Source: Leucothrix arctica (GTDB lineage Bacteria; Pseudomonadota; Gammaproteobacteria; Thiotrichales; Thiotrichaceae). Taken from it: DNA of 64,000 nucleotides. Below, piece after piece: positions 35,414 through 44,440 of the stretch. Position 1 is the stretch's first letter. Each line of letters starts with the position of its first letter. Under the pieces are notes generated by a model that saw only the letters and a program-made list of their open reading frames with translations, searched no databases and was not told where the DNA came from. Location: contig NZ_QGKL01000032.1 of NCBI RefSeq assembly GCF_003172895.1, positions 37,412 through 101,411 on the forward strand. The letters are read 5' to 3'. The position numbers and the translations under genes were made by a program.

Positions 35414-36066
35414 TAGCTTTGACCATCCCATTGGGTGAAGTTTCTTAATAATTGTAGGCCATCATCCGCGCTTTTCTCGGGGTGTGCCTGTATAGCAAAT
35501 ACATTGTCGCGAGCAAGCGCGCTGGTGTATTTGATGCCAAAGTCAGTCGTACCAGCCGTCAATGAGGCTTCAGCTGGGTCTACAAAGTAGCTATGCACGA
35601 AGTAAAAACGACTGCCAGATTCAATGCCATTCCACAGCGGATGATCTTGTGTCTGATCAATGCGATTCCAACCCATTTGTGGGATCTTCAAACGCTGACC
35701 ATCAGCATCTGTACGACCAATAATACCTTCAAAGTGCTTTACTTCACCTTTGAAGAAACCCATGCAGTCTGTGCCTTGGTTTTCTTCACTATGATCAAGT
35801 AATACCTGCATACCCATGCAAATACCTAAGAACGGTTTACTACGGGCGGCATCTTTCACCGCACCGATAAGATCACGTTTCTGCAACTCACTCATGCAGT
35901 CACGCGCAGCGCCTTGACCTGGAAATACGACATAGTCAGCAGCGTAGATGTCTTCAGGGGTAGAGGTAACATCAATCGTAGAATGTGACGGAGCAACGTG
36001 CTGCAAGGCCTGAGTGACCGAGCGCAAGTTGCCCATGTTGTAATCAACAACAGCAATAACTGGCAT
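35413..36066 (-). CDS. hisH: Imidazole glycerol phosphate synthase, glutaminase subunit
   Basis: The 217-residue class I glutamine amidotransferase feeds ammonia to HisF. The oxyanion motif FPGQGAA, the nucleophile in [11 protein letters not shown] and the His/Glu pair in AIQAHPEKS are all present. It lies 13 bp after hisB on the same strand and overlaps hisA by one base. Confidence 0.97.
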   Translation of the reverse strand: MPVIAVVDYNMGNLRSVTQALQHVAPSHSTIDVTSTPEDIYAADYVVFPGQGAARDCMSELQKRDLIGAVKDAARSKPFLGICMGMQVLLDHSEENQGTDCMGFFKGEVKHFEGIIGRTDADGQRLKIPQMGWNRIDQTQDHPLWNGIESGSRFYFVHSYFVDPAEASLTAGTTDFGIKYTSALARDNVFAIQAHPEKSADDGLQLLRNFTQWDGQS

Positions 36067-36079
36067 CTAATAGGTTTCC

Positions 36080-36673
36080 TTACAAAGCGCCTTTAGTGGA
36101 CGGAAGTATTCCCTGCATGCGAGGGTCAAGCTCTGTCGCCATACGCAAAGTACGTCCGAACGACTTAAAGATAGTCTCTGCAATGTGGTGAGCATTTCGG
36201 CCGCGAAGGTTATCAAGGTGAAGCGAAACCTGTGCGTGGTTTACAAACCCTTGGAAAAACTCATGGAATAGGTCAGTATCAAATTTGCCAAGGCTGGCAC
36301 GTTTGTAGTCAACGTTATCGATAAGAGAAGGGCGGCCACAGAAGTCGATGACAACGCGTGACAAAGCTTCATCTAACGGTACATAAGAATGTCCGTAGCG
36401 ACGAATGCCTTTTTTGTTACCAATGGCTTTAGCAAATGCTTGTCCAAGCGTGATACCAATATCTTCAACCGTGTGGTGATCATCGATATGCAAATCACCT
36501 TTAGCCGTGATCTCAAGATCAATCATGCCGTGACGAGAAACTTGCTCAAGCATATGCTCTAGGAAAGGAACACCTGTATCAAAGCGAGACTTACCTGTCC
36601 CATCAAGATTTACAGATACTGTTATCTGTGTTTCCAAAGTATCGCGTTCAATGGTTGCGGTACGTTCTGCCAT
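36080..36673 (-). CDS. hisB: Imidazoleglycerol-phosphate dehydratase
   Basis: The 197-residue Mn2+ enzyme of histidine synthesis dehydrates imidazoleglycerol phosphate. The repeated metal motifs are clear: [26 protein letters not shown], and in the second half [19 protein letters not shown]. It is the monofunctional form, without the phosphatase domain of enteric HisB. ATG 36673 was chosen because GAGG lies nine bases upstream; an ATG five codons earlier lacks a site. It heads the operon hisB-H-A-F-E-tatA-B-C. Confidence 0.96.
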   Translation of the reverse strand: MAERTATIERDTLETQITVSVNLDGTGKSRFDTGVPFLEHMLEQVSRHGMIDLEITAKGDLHIDDHHTVEDIGITLGQAFAKAIGNKKGIRRYGHSYVPLDEALSRVVIDFCGRPSLIDNVDYKRASLGKFDTDLFHEFFQGFVNHAQVSLHLDNLRGRNAHHIAETIFKSFGRTLRMATELDPRMQGILPSTKGAL

Positions 36674-36821
36674 AGTCTTTTGCCTCAATAAATATGTTCA
36701 TATGATAACACAAGATAATGGACGGATAACCCTACCCCAATGATCGTGTGCTAGCATTTATTGCTAATAATATGGGTGTGATAATGGCTAAGACAAGGTG
36801 TCTTTCTCGGCCTAGGAGCGA

Positions 36822-37322
36822 TCAGAAACGGTAGTGTGCGCCTATGCCGATTGCAAACTTTGAGTAGTCGTAGTTATCAAACTCAGCAGTATTCATATCC
36901 AGCTCAAAACTCCAAGTGATCGGCGGGAAGCCAGCGTCAAGGTTCTGCCAGTCGTATTCCATGCCAATACCTGCACCAACGCCGAATTCATTTTCACCAG
37001 CGAAATCGTCATCTTCCCATGTATATAGACCTGCGCTTACATAAGCGTATGCATCCCACTTTTGGTCAGTGGCTAGGTGGTAACGACCACGAAGCGTGTA
37101 GTTAGACACGTCACCGAATACACCGACAATTGCCTGTGCTGACAACTTATCTGAAATTTCCATTCGGCCACTAAACCCGCTGGACTCAACAGTGTATTGA
37201 TAACCAAAAGCAAACTTATCTTTCGTGATTTTGCTATCAGCCGCGTGACTGCTAGTGAAGCAAGCAGCTGATAAAAGCACTACTGAAGTAGCCTGAATTA
37301 GTTTGTTATTCTTAAGTGACAT
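36822..37322 (-). CDS. Predicted outer-membrane beta-barrel protein
   Basis: The 166-residue protein has a signal peptide (hydrophobic ATSVVLLSAACFTSSHAA, cleavage near SHA-AD). Alternating strands follow, such as FAFGYQYTVE, YTLRGRYHL, YAYVSAGLYTWE and FGVGAGIGMEYDW, ending in HYRF. A terminal aromatic Phe is the usual BAM-recognition signal, so an eight-stranded barrel like OmpA/OmpX-type porin-like proteins is likely. The start is placed at ATG 37322; ATG 37340 adds six residues. No specific function can be assigned. It lies upstream of hisB on the same strand with its own 5' region. Confidence 0.75.
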   Translation of the reverse strand: MSLKNNKLIQATSVVLLSAACFTSSHAADSKITKDKFAFGYQYTVESSGFSGRMEISDKLSAQAIVGVFGDVSNYTLRGRYHLATDQKWDAYAYVSAGLYTWEDDDFAGENEFGVGAGIGMEYDWQNLDAGFPPITWSFELDMNTAEFDNYDYSKFAIGIGAHYRF

Positions 37323-37340
37323 TGTTATCTCTATTCCCAT

Positions 37341-37747
37341 ATTGAGTAATTACATTATCTATGCGGCTAGTTACAGAGACAAGGTTTACCTCATCAGTGG
37401 ACTCAATCGCAAATAATCTGACTATATTGCTGAAAAAAAGCCCAGCCAATATTCATACTATAGTGAAATAGTGGAGACATTATGGAGATGAAATTCACCT
37501 ACAAAATTAAAATGAACCTGTTTTTCGAGTGTTCAAAATTAATCCTTAATATTTCATTAATATTATTTTTTAATGGTACCTTTCGTCTCAAAATGAGTCA
37601 AAAGCGGGTTTTGTTGCTATTAGGAGACACTTTGGTGGTGATTTTTGGTTTAAATACAACGTATTCGGCTTGTATAAGAAAAAACCCCGCTATAGAATTC
37701 AGTTTCTTTAAGTCGTGACCCCGAGTTTTTTTAATGGGGCTAAAAAT
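37341..37747. other. 407-bp intergenic region, no supported gene
   Basis: This A/T-rich gap separates the divergent outer-membrane protein and 3D-domain genes. A 78-codon plus-strand frame (37482-37718) has no good ribosome-binding site and no recognisable family, so it is not called. The gap must contain both promoters. A run CCCC...GGGG flanking a T-tract lies at about 37720-37739, just before the 3D-domain start. Confidence 0.5.
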
Positions 37748-38377
37748 ATGAATGTAATTTTGTTAAAACGTTTGATGATGTTGGCACTTGTCACAATGTT
37801 CCTGCCACTATCTAACGTTGCTCTTGCACAAGACAAATCTGAATCTTACGATAGTAAACAATTGATTCGTGATGTTGCGATTCTTTATAGAAAACACAAG
37901 CTAGAACTTTTAGCAGACCAGTTGAATGAAAAGGTAGCAGCTACTTCAAAGGCTAATAAGCCTTCAAAAGTTGCAAAGAAGTCGGTCGCTAAGAAAAAGC
38001 TAACCGTTGCAAAAGCAAAGAAATCTAATAAGTATTTGGTCAAAGCAGCAGGGTCTTCGAAACGTTATAAGACAATGACTGTTGAAGCGACTGCATACAC
38101 GTCTCATGCAAACCAAACTGACAGTACGCCAAATATTGCAGCTTGGAATGATCGCTTAAAGCCAGGTATGAAAGTTATTGCCGTGTCTCGTGACATGCTT
38201 AACAAGTACGGCATGAAGCACCGCACTAAAGTCCGTATTAAGGGCTTGGATGGCGAGTACCTTGTTCTAGATAAGATGAACAAGCGTTGGAAGAAAAAGA
38301 TCGATATCTACATGGGTAAAGATCTGAAAAAGGCGTTCAAATGGGGACGCAAAAAAGTTGAAATAGAGTGGCAATAA
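37748..38377 (+). CDS. Exported 3D-domain protein (possible lytic transglycosylase-like)
   Basis: The 209-residue protein has a signal peptide (LMMLALVTMFLPLSNVALA-Q). A Lys/Ser/Ala-rich linker (residues ~70-105) could contact the cell wall. Its C-terminal domain begins MTVEATAYTSHANQTDSTPN and carries RLKPGMKVIAVSRDML, GEYLVLDKM and KKKIDIYMGKDLKKAFKWG. The three conserved aspartates, in TDST, VLDKM and KIDIYMG, define the 3D domain (double-psi barrel of MltA/YuiC type), linked to peptidoglycan cleavage or binding. GGGG precedes ATG 37748 by eight bases. A good terminator follows. Confidence 0.8.
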   Translation: MNVILLKRLMMLALVTMFLPLSNVALAQDKSESYDSKQLIRDVAILYRKHKLELLADQLNEKVAATSKANKPSKVAKKSVAKKKLTVAKAKKSNKYLVKAAGSSKRYKTMTVEATAYTSHANQTDSTPNIAAWNDRLKPGMKVIAVSRDMLNKYGMKHRTKVRIKGLDGEYLVLDKMNKRWKKKIDIYMGKDLKKAFKWGRKKVEIEWQ

Positions 38378-38408
38378 CCTCGTCAGCTTGATATGTAGCG
38401 ACAGAAGA

Positions 38409-38440
38409 AGCCCCTACTCGAAAGAGTCAGGGGCTTTTTT
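38409..38440 (+). terminator. Rho-independent terminator
   Basis: The stem AGCCCCTACTC / GAGTCAGGGGCT (one bulged C) with a GAAA tetraloop is followed by six T. It ends the 3D-domain gene. Confidence 0.88.
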
Positions 38441-38599
38441 GTGTCTTAAACTTTTGTAATCGTGAATGAGTTTTACAAAAAAGAAACAATAGGAATTTTA
38501 TTAGCTGCTATATTTATAGAATAAATTGAGAAGCATTGTGAACGAATATAAATAGCTTTGCTCCAATAGTAATCAGTAATGTTTGTCAGGGAGTGTCAA

Positions 38600-41500
38600 A
38601 TGGTGCGGAACAGCTTTAAATTAGCCGGTCTACTTTTATGTGTCAGCGCAGTGTTGAGTGGTTGTCAGGGAGCTGAGGCAGATACCGAGGTTGTTAGTAC
38701 AACCCCTGCAGAGGCACCATTAGTTCCGGAAGTGCCGTCAGTGCGAGTGACTGAGTTTAACTGGGCTGAAGTCAGTGGTCAGCGCACCAAAGGAATGATT
38801 CCACGTAACTCACCTGTCCGTATCACCTTTAACCGCCCCGTGATAGCACCTGAGCGAGTCGGCAAGACCGCTGCTAGAGTGATTAAGCTAACACCCAAAG
38901 TTGAGGGTGAGGCGACATTCATTTCGACCAGTGAATTAGTCTTCGTTCCTAAAGAAGCACTCACCTCCGGTGCTAAGTACACGGTAGATGTGGCACCTGA
39001 TGGATTGATCGGTATTCCTTCTAATGCTTTGCCGCACCGTTTTGACTTCTCGGTGATACCGTTTGAATACGAAGTAAAAACCAACCCTTTGTTTGCAACA
39101 GCGAATACGGGCAAGGAAATGACGCTAACAGGAAGCCTCCTAACGTCAGATCGGGTGATGCCTGACGACGTTAAAAAGATGTTCAAGGCGACGTATCAAG
39201 GAAAGACGTTACCCATCCAATGGCAGTTCAGTGATGATGGAAAGCGTAGCGCTTTTACGATTGCTGACGTGACACGCGAAACCTTCGCCACTGACATTAA
39301 ATTAGCGTGGGATAGCCAATACATCGGTATTGAAAAGATCGCTTCCCAATATGTCGCTGTGCCAGTACTTAATCAGTTTGAAATAATCGACGTTGCTGTG
39401 CTCAATGACGAAGGAACCAACCCATTCGTTCAAATCAGTTTTACTGAGCCGTTAGACAGTGAGGTTAACCTACAAGGGTTAGTTCAGATCAAAGGGCAAG
39501 ACTCAAAAAGTTACACGGTGCGTGCGGAAGGCAGTCGTATCAAAATCTTCCCAAAACAAAACTTAGCGGGTGACTACGAGGTTGTTATCAATCCGGGTGT
39601 GCGTAGTGAAGGTGGAATTTCTATCAAGGAGACGATCAAAAAGACCGTTGCCTTTAGCTTGTTAAAACCTAAAGTTGAGTTTGTTGGTAATGGTTCTATC
39701 TTGCCAGACAACAGTCAGCTTCAAATCCCATTTAGAGCAGTAGCTGTGAATGGCGTTGAAGTCACCGCTTTTGAAATTTACCCAGACAATGTCGGTCAGT
39801 TCTTACAAAATAACGCAATCACGGGTGGTGAAGAAACCGGTCGTGTGGGTCGTTACTTGTGGCGTAAAACATTACCGTTAAATGCTGCAAACCATGATCA
39901 GTGGAACGATTACTCGATCGACGTCACTGACTTGATGAAAGACTACAACGGTAGCTTGATTCGTTTGGAGCTATCGGTTAATCGCAGTCACTCTACCTAC
40001 AAATGCGAAGGGGTGACGCCAGCGGCGATTGCACAGCCACTGATGAACCACGAAGACGATGGAGAAGTTCAAGCAAGCGGCTGGGACGGTATTAGTGATT
40101 GGCAGCAAAATAACGATGACTATAACTGGCGAGAACGTAACGACCCATGTTCACCTTCTTACTTCACCGCTCATGAGGATGACGTCACCGCGAGCAATAA
40201 TTTTGTAGCAAGTAACATCGGTCTGATCGCTAAGCAAGATGGTCACGGCAACTTACACGTAGTATCGACAGACTTACGTGACGCTAAGCCACTGACAGGC
40301 GTTGAGTTAGAGGTTCGTAACTACCAAGGTCAAGTGTTAGCGGAAGCAGTCACAGATGGCAAAGGTTTCGCTGATGTGAAGCTTGAAAAAACACCTTTCT
40401 TATTAGTGGCTAAGAAGTTTGCAGACACAGCTTACTTAAAACTTAATGCCCGAACTGCTTTAACCGTCAGCCACTTTGATGTGGGCGGCAGCAAGATTGA
40501 AAATGGTCTGAAAGGGAGCATTTACGGAGAGCGTGGTGTTTGGCGTCCCGGTGATGAGATTTATCTGACCTTTGCGTTGTTTGATAAAGATAAGAAACTC
40601 CCTGCGAACCACCCAGTGACGATGCAGCTGATTGACCCAAGAGGTCGAGTCACTGCGTCAAAGACTAGCACCAAGTCAGTCGGAGACCTTTACCCATTTA
40701 TCTTTAAGACTAATGAAAAAGACCCAACCGGTAATTGGATTGCCAGAGCACGTTTGGGTGGTAGTACGTTTAGTAAAAGTCTAAGCATTGAGACAGTGCG
40801 TCCAAACCGCTTGAAGGTGGAGTTGGACTTTGGCGCTGAAACGATTTACCAAGGTGATGGTAACCCTGAAGGTGTTCTGAGTAGTCAGTGGTTGCATGGC
40901 GCAACCGCTGAAGACTTGAAAGCGGATATCTCGGTGCGTTTTAGTAGTAAGCCGACTAAGTTCACACGTTTCAGCGACTACAGTTTTGATGACCCTGCAC
41001 GTAACTTTAGCAGCTCAGATACGGCGGTATTAGAAGGGCGTTTGGATAAAGACGGTAAGTTGAAGTTTAAGAAAGACTTCTCACCGAAGTCGCAATCGCC
41101 TGGCATGTTACGTGCGCGATTTACCAGTCGAGTGTTTGAAAACAGTGGTGCGTTTAGCATCAGTCAGCAGAGCATGGACTACCACCCATATGAAAACTAC
41201 GTGGGTGTGAAGTTGCCGAAAGGTGATGCGCAGCGTGGCATGTTACTGACTGACACCAAGCACACGGTGAAGATCGGTACATTATCCGCACATGGCGAGC
41301 CTGTCGGTATCAAGAAAGTACGTGTGAGTTTATTCAAAATTGATTGGAAGTGGTGGTGGGACAAGTCACCGGATTCTCTCGCTCAGTATGCAGACAGTGA
41401 AAGCGCTGCCAAGCTACAAGAAAGCATCATTAGCACAACTAATGGTGAAGGTGAGTGGGACTTTGAAATCAAATACCCAGAGTGGGGTCGCTACCTTGTG

Positions 41501-44428
41501 CGTGCCTGCGACATCAATGGCAAACACTGTGGTGGTAAAATTATGTACGTGGACTGGCCGGGTTGGGCAGGTCGCGCACAGGAAGAAGGTAGTGGTGCAG
41601 CCAGTCGTCTAAACCTATTTAGTGATAAGGAAGCTTACCTTGTTGGCGAGACTGCGGTTATCCAGCTACCGGCTGCGACGGAAGGTCGTGCGTTGTTGAG
41701 CGTTGAAACAGGTAGTGAAATATTAAGTCAGCAATGGGTCGAGTTCACCGAGAAACGAACCAAGGTTGAGCTACCGATTACGGCTGCAATGTCGCCAAAT
41801 GCGTACATACACATCACCTTATTACAGCCACACAAAGATAAGCAGAATGAGCGTCCATTGCGCTTGTACGGCATTATCCCGATTGAAGTGGCAGACCCTG
41901 AGACTTATCTGAAACCTGTTATTGAAGCAGCGGATGAGTGGAAGCCAGAGTCAACACAGAAGATTACGGTCACGGAGTCTGCTGGCAAATCGATGAGCTA
42001 TACGCTTGCGGTGGTGGATGAAGGTTTGCTAGGTCTAACTAACTTTAAAACACCTAACTTGCACCGTCAGTTCTACGTAAAAGAAGCGCTGGGTGTCAAA
42101 ACATGGGATTTATATGATTCTGTGATTGGCGCTTACAACGGCAACTTAGAGCGTATGTTGGCTATCGGTGGTGGTGATGGCGCAGAAGCTGACCCTGATG
42201 CGGGCCGTAAGCGTCGTTTCCCTCCTGTTGTGAAAGTGCTGGGGCCATTCAACTTGAAGGCTGGCGAGACGGCCACTCACGACGTTGAGTTACCTGCTTA
42301 CATTGGTGCAGTGCGACTGATGTTGGTTGCGGCTAATGAAGGCGCGTTTGGTCAAACGTCTAAAGAAGTGTTTGTTCGTCAGCCGTTGATGATGCAAGCA
42401 AGCTTGCCACGCGTACTGGGTACTGATGAAACGTTTGATGTCCCAGTGACATTATTTGTGACGGATGAAAGTCTGAAAGAAGTGACGATTCATGTTGAAA
42501 CAGATGCCTTTGTACAGTCGGTTGGCTCGACAACGCAGCTTATTAAGTTTGATAAGACGGGTGAGCAGATTGGTTTCTTACGTTTGAAAACCAACCAGCA
42601 AGTCGGTCAAGCGCGTTTGAAATTTACCGCGGTCAGTGGTGAGAACCGTTCTGAGTCAGAACTGTTTATTGATGTGCGTCAGCCAAATGTTGAAACCACA
42701 CGAGTAGTGACTCAGACCATCGAGCCGGGTGCAACATGGCTACAAGACATAGAGCCCTATGGTTTGAAAGGAACGAATAGCGCATCTATAGAGCTGTCTG
42801 CTGTGCCTGCACTAAATCTTGAACGTCACTTGAACCACTTGATGCGTTACCCACATGGTTGCCTTGAGCAAACGACCTCGGCGGCATTCCCGCAGTTATA
42901 TTTGAGTCGCTTGATGGACTTGGGTGATGAGCGTGCTAAGAAGACTCAGTCGCACGTTGCATCAGCGGTTGAGCAAATGCGTAAGTTCCAAAACGCGCAG
43001 GGTGACTTCAATTATTGGCAAGGTGGCAACACTAATAACAAGTGGGCGAGTATTTACGCGGGTCATTTCTTAGTGGAAGCACAGAAGCTGGGTTACTTGA
43101 TTCCACCGACTGTCTTGTCGAATTGGTTAACTTACCAAAGCACCGAGGCACAACGTTGGGAGCAAGCAATTGACACCAATGACTCTCATACTCAAGCGTA
43201 TCGTTTGTATGTGTTGGCGTTAGCGGGTAAGGCGCAAATGAGTGCTATGAACCGTTTACGTGAGTCGGTTGAGCTCAACAAGAAAGCACGTTGGATGTTG
43301 GCGTCAGCGTACCAAACGATTGGTCAGCCAGATGCTGCAAACAGTGTGATTGAAGGTCTGCAACCTACCGTTGAAGCATCACAGAAACGTGACGAAACCT
43401 TTAGCTCAACGTTGGGTAACTTAGGTATTCAGTTGGAAAACTTGGTGGCTTTGGATAAGACTGAAGGTGCAACGGTTATTCTAGAGCAGATCGCTAAAGA
43501 GCTAGGTAAAGATACATTCCAAAGTACTCAAGGTATTGCTTGGGCGCTCATGGGTGCATCACGTTATCTGGGTAACAACACGGACTTCTTTAAAGCCAAC
43601 TACAGTGTGGGCGAGAAGGACAGTGTTGATATTCAGAGTAAAAAGCCGTTCTTCTCAACCAGTTTGACAGCGACTGAAAAAGCACCGTTGTCAGTGAGAA
43701 ACACAAGTGGTGTACGTTTGTATGCGAGCTTGATCTCTAACGGTGTACCGCCTTTGGGTGATGAGAAAAACGTAAGTAAAGGCTTAGGTTTATCGGTGAC
43801 TTATGGTGAGGACAATACTGATTGGTATAACTTACCGAGTGGTAGTCGTTTGCTTCAAGGGACTGATGTGAAGGTGGATGTAACAGTTAAAAACAACCTT
43901 GCTGACAAAGCAGAGTTTTTAGCACTCACCATTCCTGTTGCGGCAGGTTGGGAAGTACTCAACGACCTTGAGCAGCCGAAGACCAGCACCAAATATGACT
44001 ATCGCGATCAACGTGATGACCGTGTTCACTACTACTTTGACCTTGAAAAAGGTGAAGAGAAAACCTTTAGCATCGTTGCAAATACAGCCTACCTTGGTCG
44101 GTTCTATGTGCCAGCAGTTCACGTTGAAGGAATGTATGACGGTGGCATGGCCGCACGAGAGCGCGGTCGTTGGGTGCGCACAGTCAGCTCAGAAGAGATG
44201 GCGAAGAGTGAGAAAAAGGCAGCGAAGACGCTGACGATTAAATCAACGCGTGCCACCTTGCATGATGCAGCGACCGATGAGAGTGCGACTAAAATGTACG
44301 TGATCACGGGTGATAAGGTGACACTGTTGTCTGAGTCGACCGATGCGGCAGGTGTGGTTTGGTATTTGATTCGTTTTGAAGGCAGTAAAGTCATTGAAAA
44401 GTGGATCAAAGCAGATACGACTGACTAA
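38600..44428 (+). CDS. Bacterial alpha-2-macroglobulin lipoprotein (YfhM-like)
   Basis: The 1942-residue protein starts at ATG 38600 after CAGGGAG. Its lipobox (SAVLSGC-Q) anchors it to a periplasmic membrane face. MG-type beta-sandwich domains fill the N-terminal half (e.g. YGERGVWRPGDEIYLTFALF). The thioester motif is intact in YPHGCLEQTTS (C1421), so it should covalently trap proteases. The C-terminal alpha-helical thioester domain and the receptor-like domain follow. After SEEMAKSEKKAAKTL there are ~65 further residues ending VIEKWIKADTTD, resembling an SH3-like barrel and not usual in this family. It is followed after 12 bp by pbpC, the classic A2M-PBP1C pairing in which protease defence and wall repair act together. 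Confidence 0.93.
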   Translation: MVRNSFKLAGLLLCVSAVLSGCQGAEADTEVVSTTPAEAPLVPEVPSVRVTEFNWAEVSGQRTKGMIPRNSPVRITFNRPVIAPERVGKTAARVIKLTPKVEGEATFISTSELVFVPKEALTSGAKYTVDVAPDGLIGIPSNALPHRFDFSVIPFEYEVKTNPLFATANTGKEMTLTGSLLTSDRVMPDDVKKMFKATYQGKTLPIQWQFSDDGKRSAFTIADVTRETFATDIKLAWDSQYIGIEKIASQYVAVPVLNQFEIIDVAVLNDEGTNPFVQISFTEPLDSEVNLQGLVQIKGQDSKSYTVRAEGSRIKIFPKQNLAGDYEVVINPGVRSEGGISIKETIKKTVAFSLLKPKVEFVGNGSILPDNSQLQIPFRAVAVNGVEVTAFEIYPDNVGQFLQNNAITGGEETGRVGRYLWRKTLPLNAANHDQWNDYSIDVTDLMKDYNGSLIRLELSVNRSHSTYKCEGVTPAAIAQPLMNHEDDGEVQASGWDGISDWQQNNDDYNWRERNDPCSPSYFTAHEDDVTASNNFVASNIGLIAKQDGHGNLHVVSTDLRDAKPLTGVELEVRNYQGQVLAEAVTDGKGFADVKLEKTPFLLVAKKFADTAYLKLNARTALTVSHFDVGGSKIENGLKGSIYGERGVWRPGDEIYLTFALFDKDKKLPANHPVTMQLIDPRGRVTASKTSTKSVGDLYPFIFKTNEKDPTGNWIARARLGGSTFSKSLSIETVRPNRLKVELDFGAETIYQGDGNPEGVLSSQWLHGATAEDLKADISVRFSSKPTKFTRFSDYSFDDPARNFSSSDTAVLEGRLDKDGKLKFKKDFSPKSQSPGMLRARFTSRVFENSGAFSISQQSMDYHPYENYVGVKLPKGDAQRGMLLTDTKHTVKIGTLSAHGEPVGIKKVRVSLFKIDWKWWWDKSPDSLAQYADSESAAKLQESIISTTNGEGEWDFEIKYPEWGRYLVRACDINGKHCGGKIMYVDWPGWAGRAQEEGSGAASRLNLFSDKEAYLVGETAVIQLPAATEGRALLSVETGSEILSQQWVEFTEKRTKVELPITAAMSPNAYIHITLLQPHKDKQNERPLRLYGIIPIEVADPETYLKPVIEAADEWKPESTQKITVTESAGKSMSYTLAVVDEGLLGLTNFKTPNLHRQFYVKEALGVKTWDLYDSVIGAYNGNLERMLAIGGGDGAEADPDAGRKRRFPPVVKVLGPFNLKAGETATHDVELPAYIGAVRLMLVAANEGAFGQTSKEVFVRQPLMMQASLPRVLGTDETFDVPVTLFVTDESLKEVTIHVETDAFVQSVGSTTQLIKFDKTGEQIGFLRLKTNQQVGQARLKFTAVSGENRSESELFIDVRQPNVETTRVVTQTIEPGATWLQDIEPYGLKGTNSASIELSAVPALNLERHLNHLMRYPHGCLEQTTSAAFPQLYLSRLMDLGDERAKKTQSHVASAVEQMRKFQNAQGDFNYWQGGNTNNKWASIYAGHFLVEAQKLGYLIPPTVLSNWLTYQSTEAQRWEQAIDTNDSHTQAYRLYVLALAGKAQMSAMNRLRESVELNKKARWMLASAYQTIGQPDAANSVIEGLQPTVEASQKRDETFSSTLGNLGIQLENLVALDKTEGATVILEQIAKELGKDTFQSTQGIAWALMGASRYLGNNTDFFKANYSVGEKDSVDIQSKKPFFSTSLTATEKAPLSVRNTSGVRLYASLISNGVPPLGDEKNVSKGLGLSVTYGEDNTDWYNLPSGSRLLQGTDVKVDVTVKNNLADKAEFLALTIPVAAGWEVLNDLEQPKTSTKYDYRDQRDDRVHYYFDLEKGEEKTFSIVANTAYLGRFYVPAVHVEGMYDGGMAARERGRWVRTVSSEEMAKSEKKAAKTLTIKSTRATLHDAATDESATKMYVITGDKVTLLSESTDAAGVVWYLIRFEGSKVIEKWIKADTTD

Positions 44429-44440
44429 GTTACTCAGAAC

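Noticed and set aside
36790..36804. AAGACA-AGG-TGTCTT hairpin downstream of the outer-membrane gene
   Set aside because: A 6-bp stem without a T-run is too weak to call a terminator.
37482..37718. 78-codon plus-strand frame before the 3D-domain gene
   Set aside because: It has no ribosome-binding site or family resemblance, and its composition looks like non-coding A/T-rich sequence between divergent promoters.
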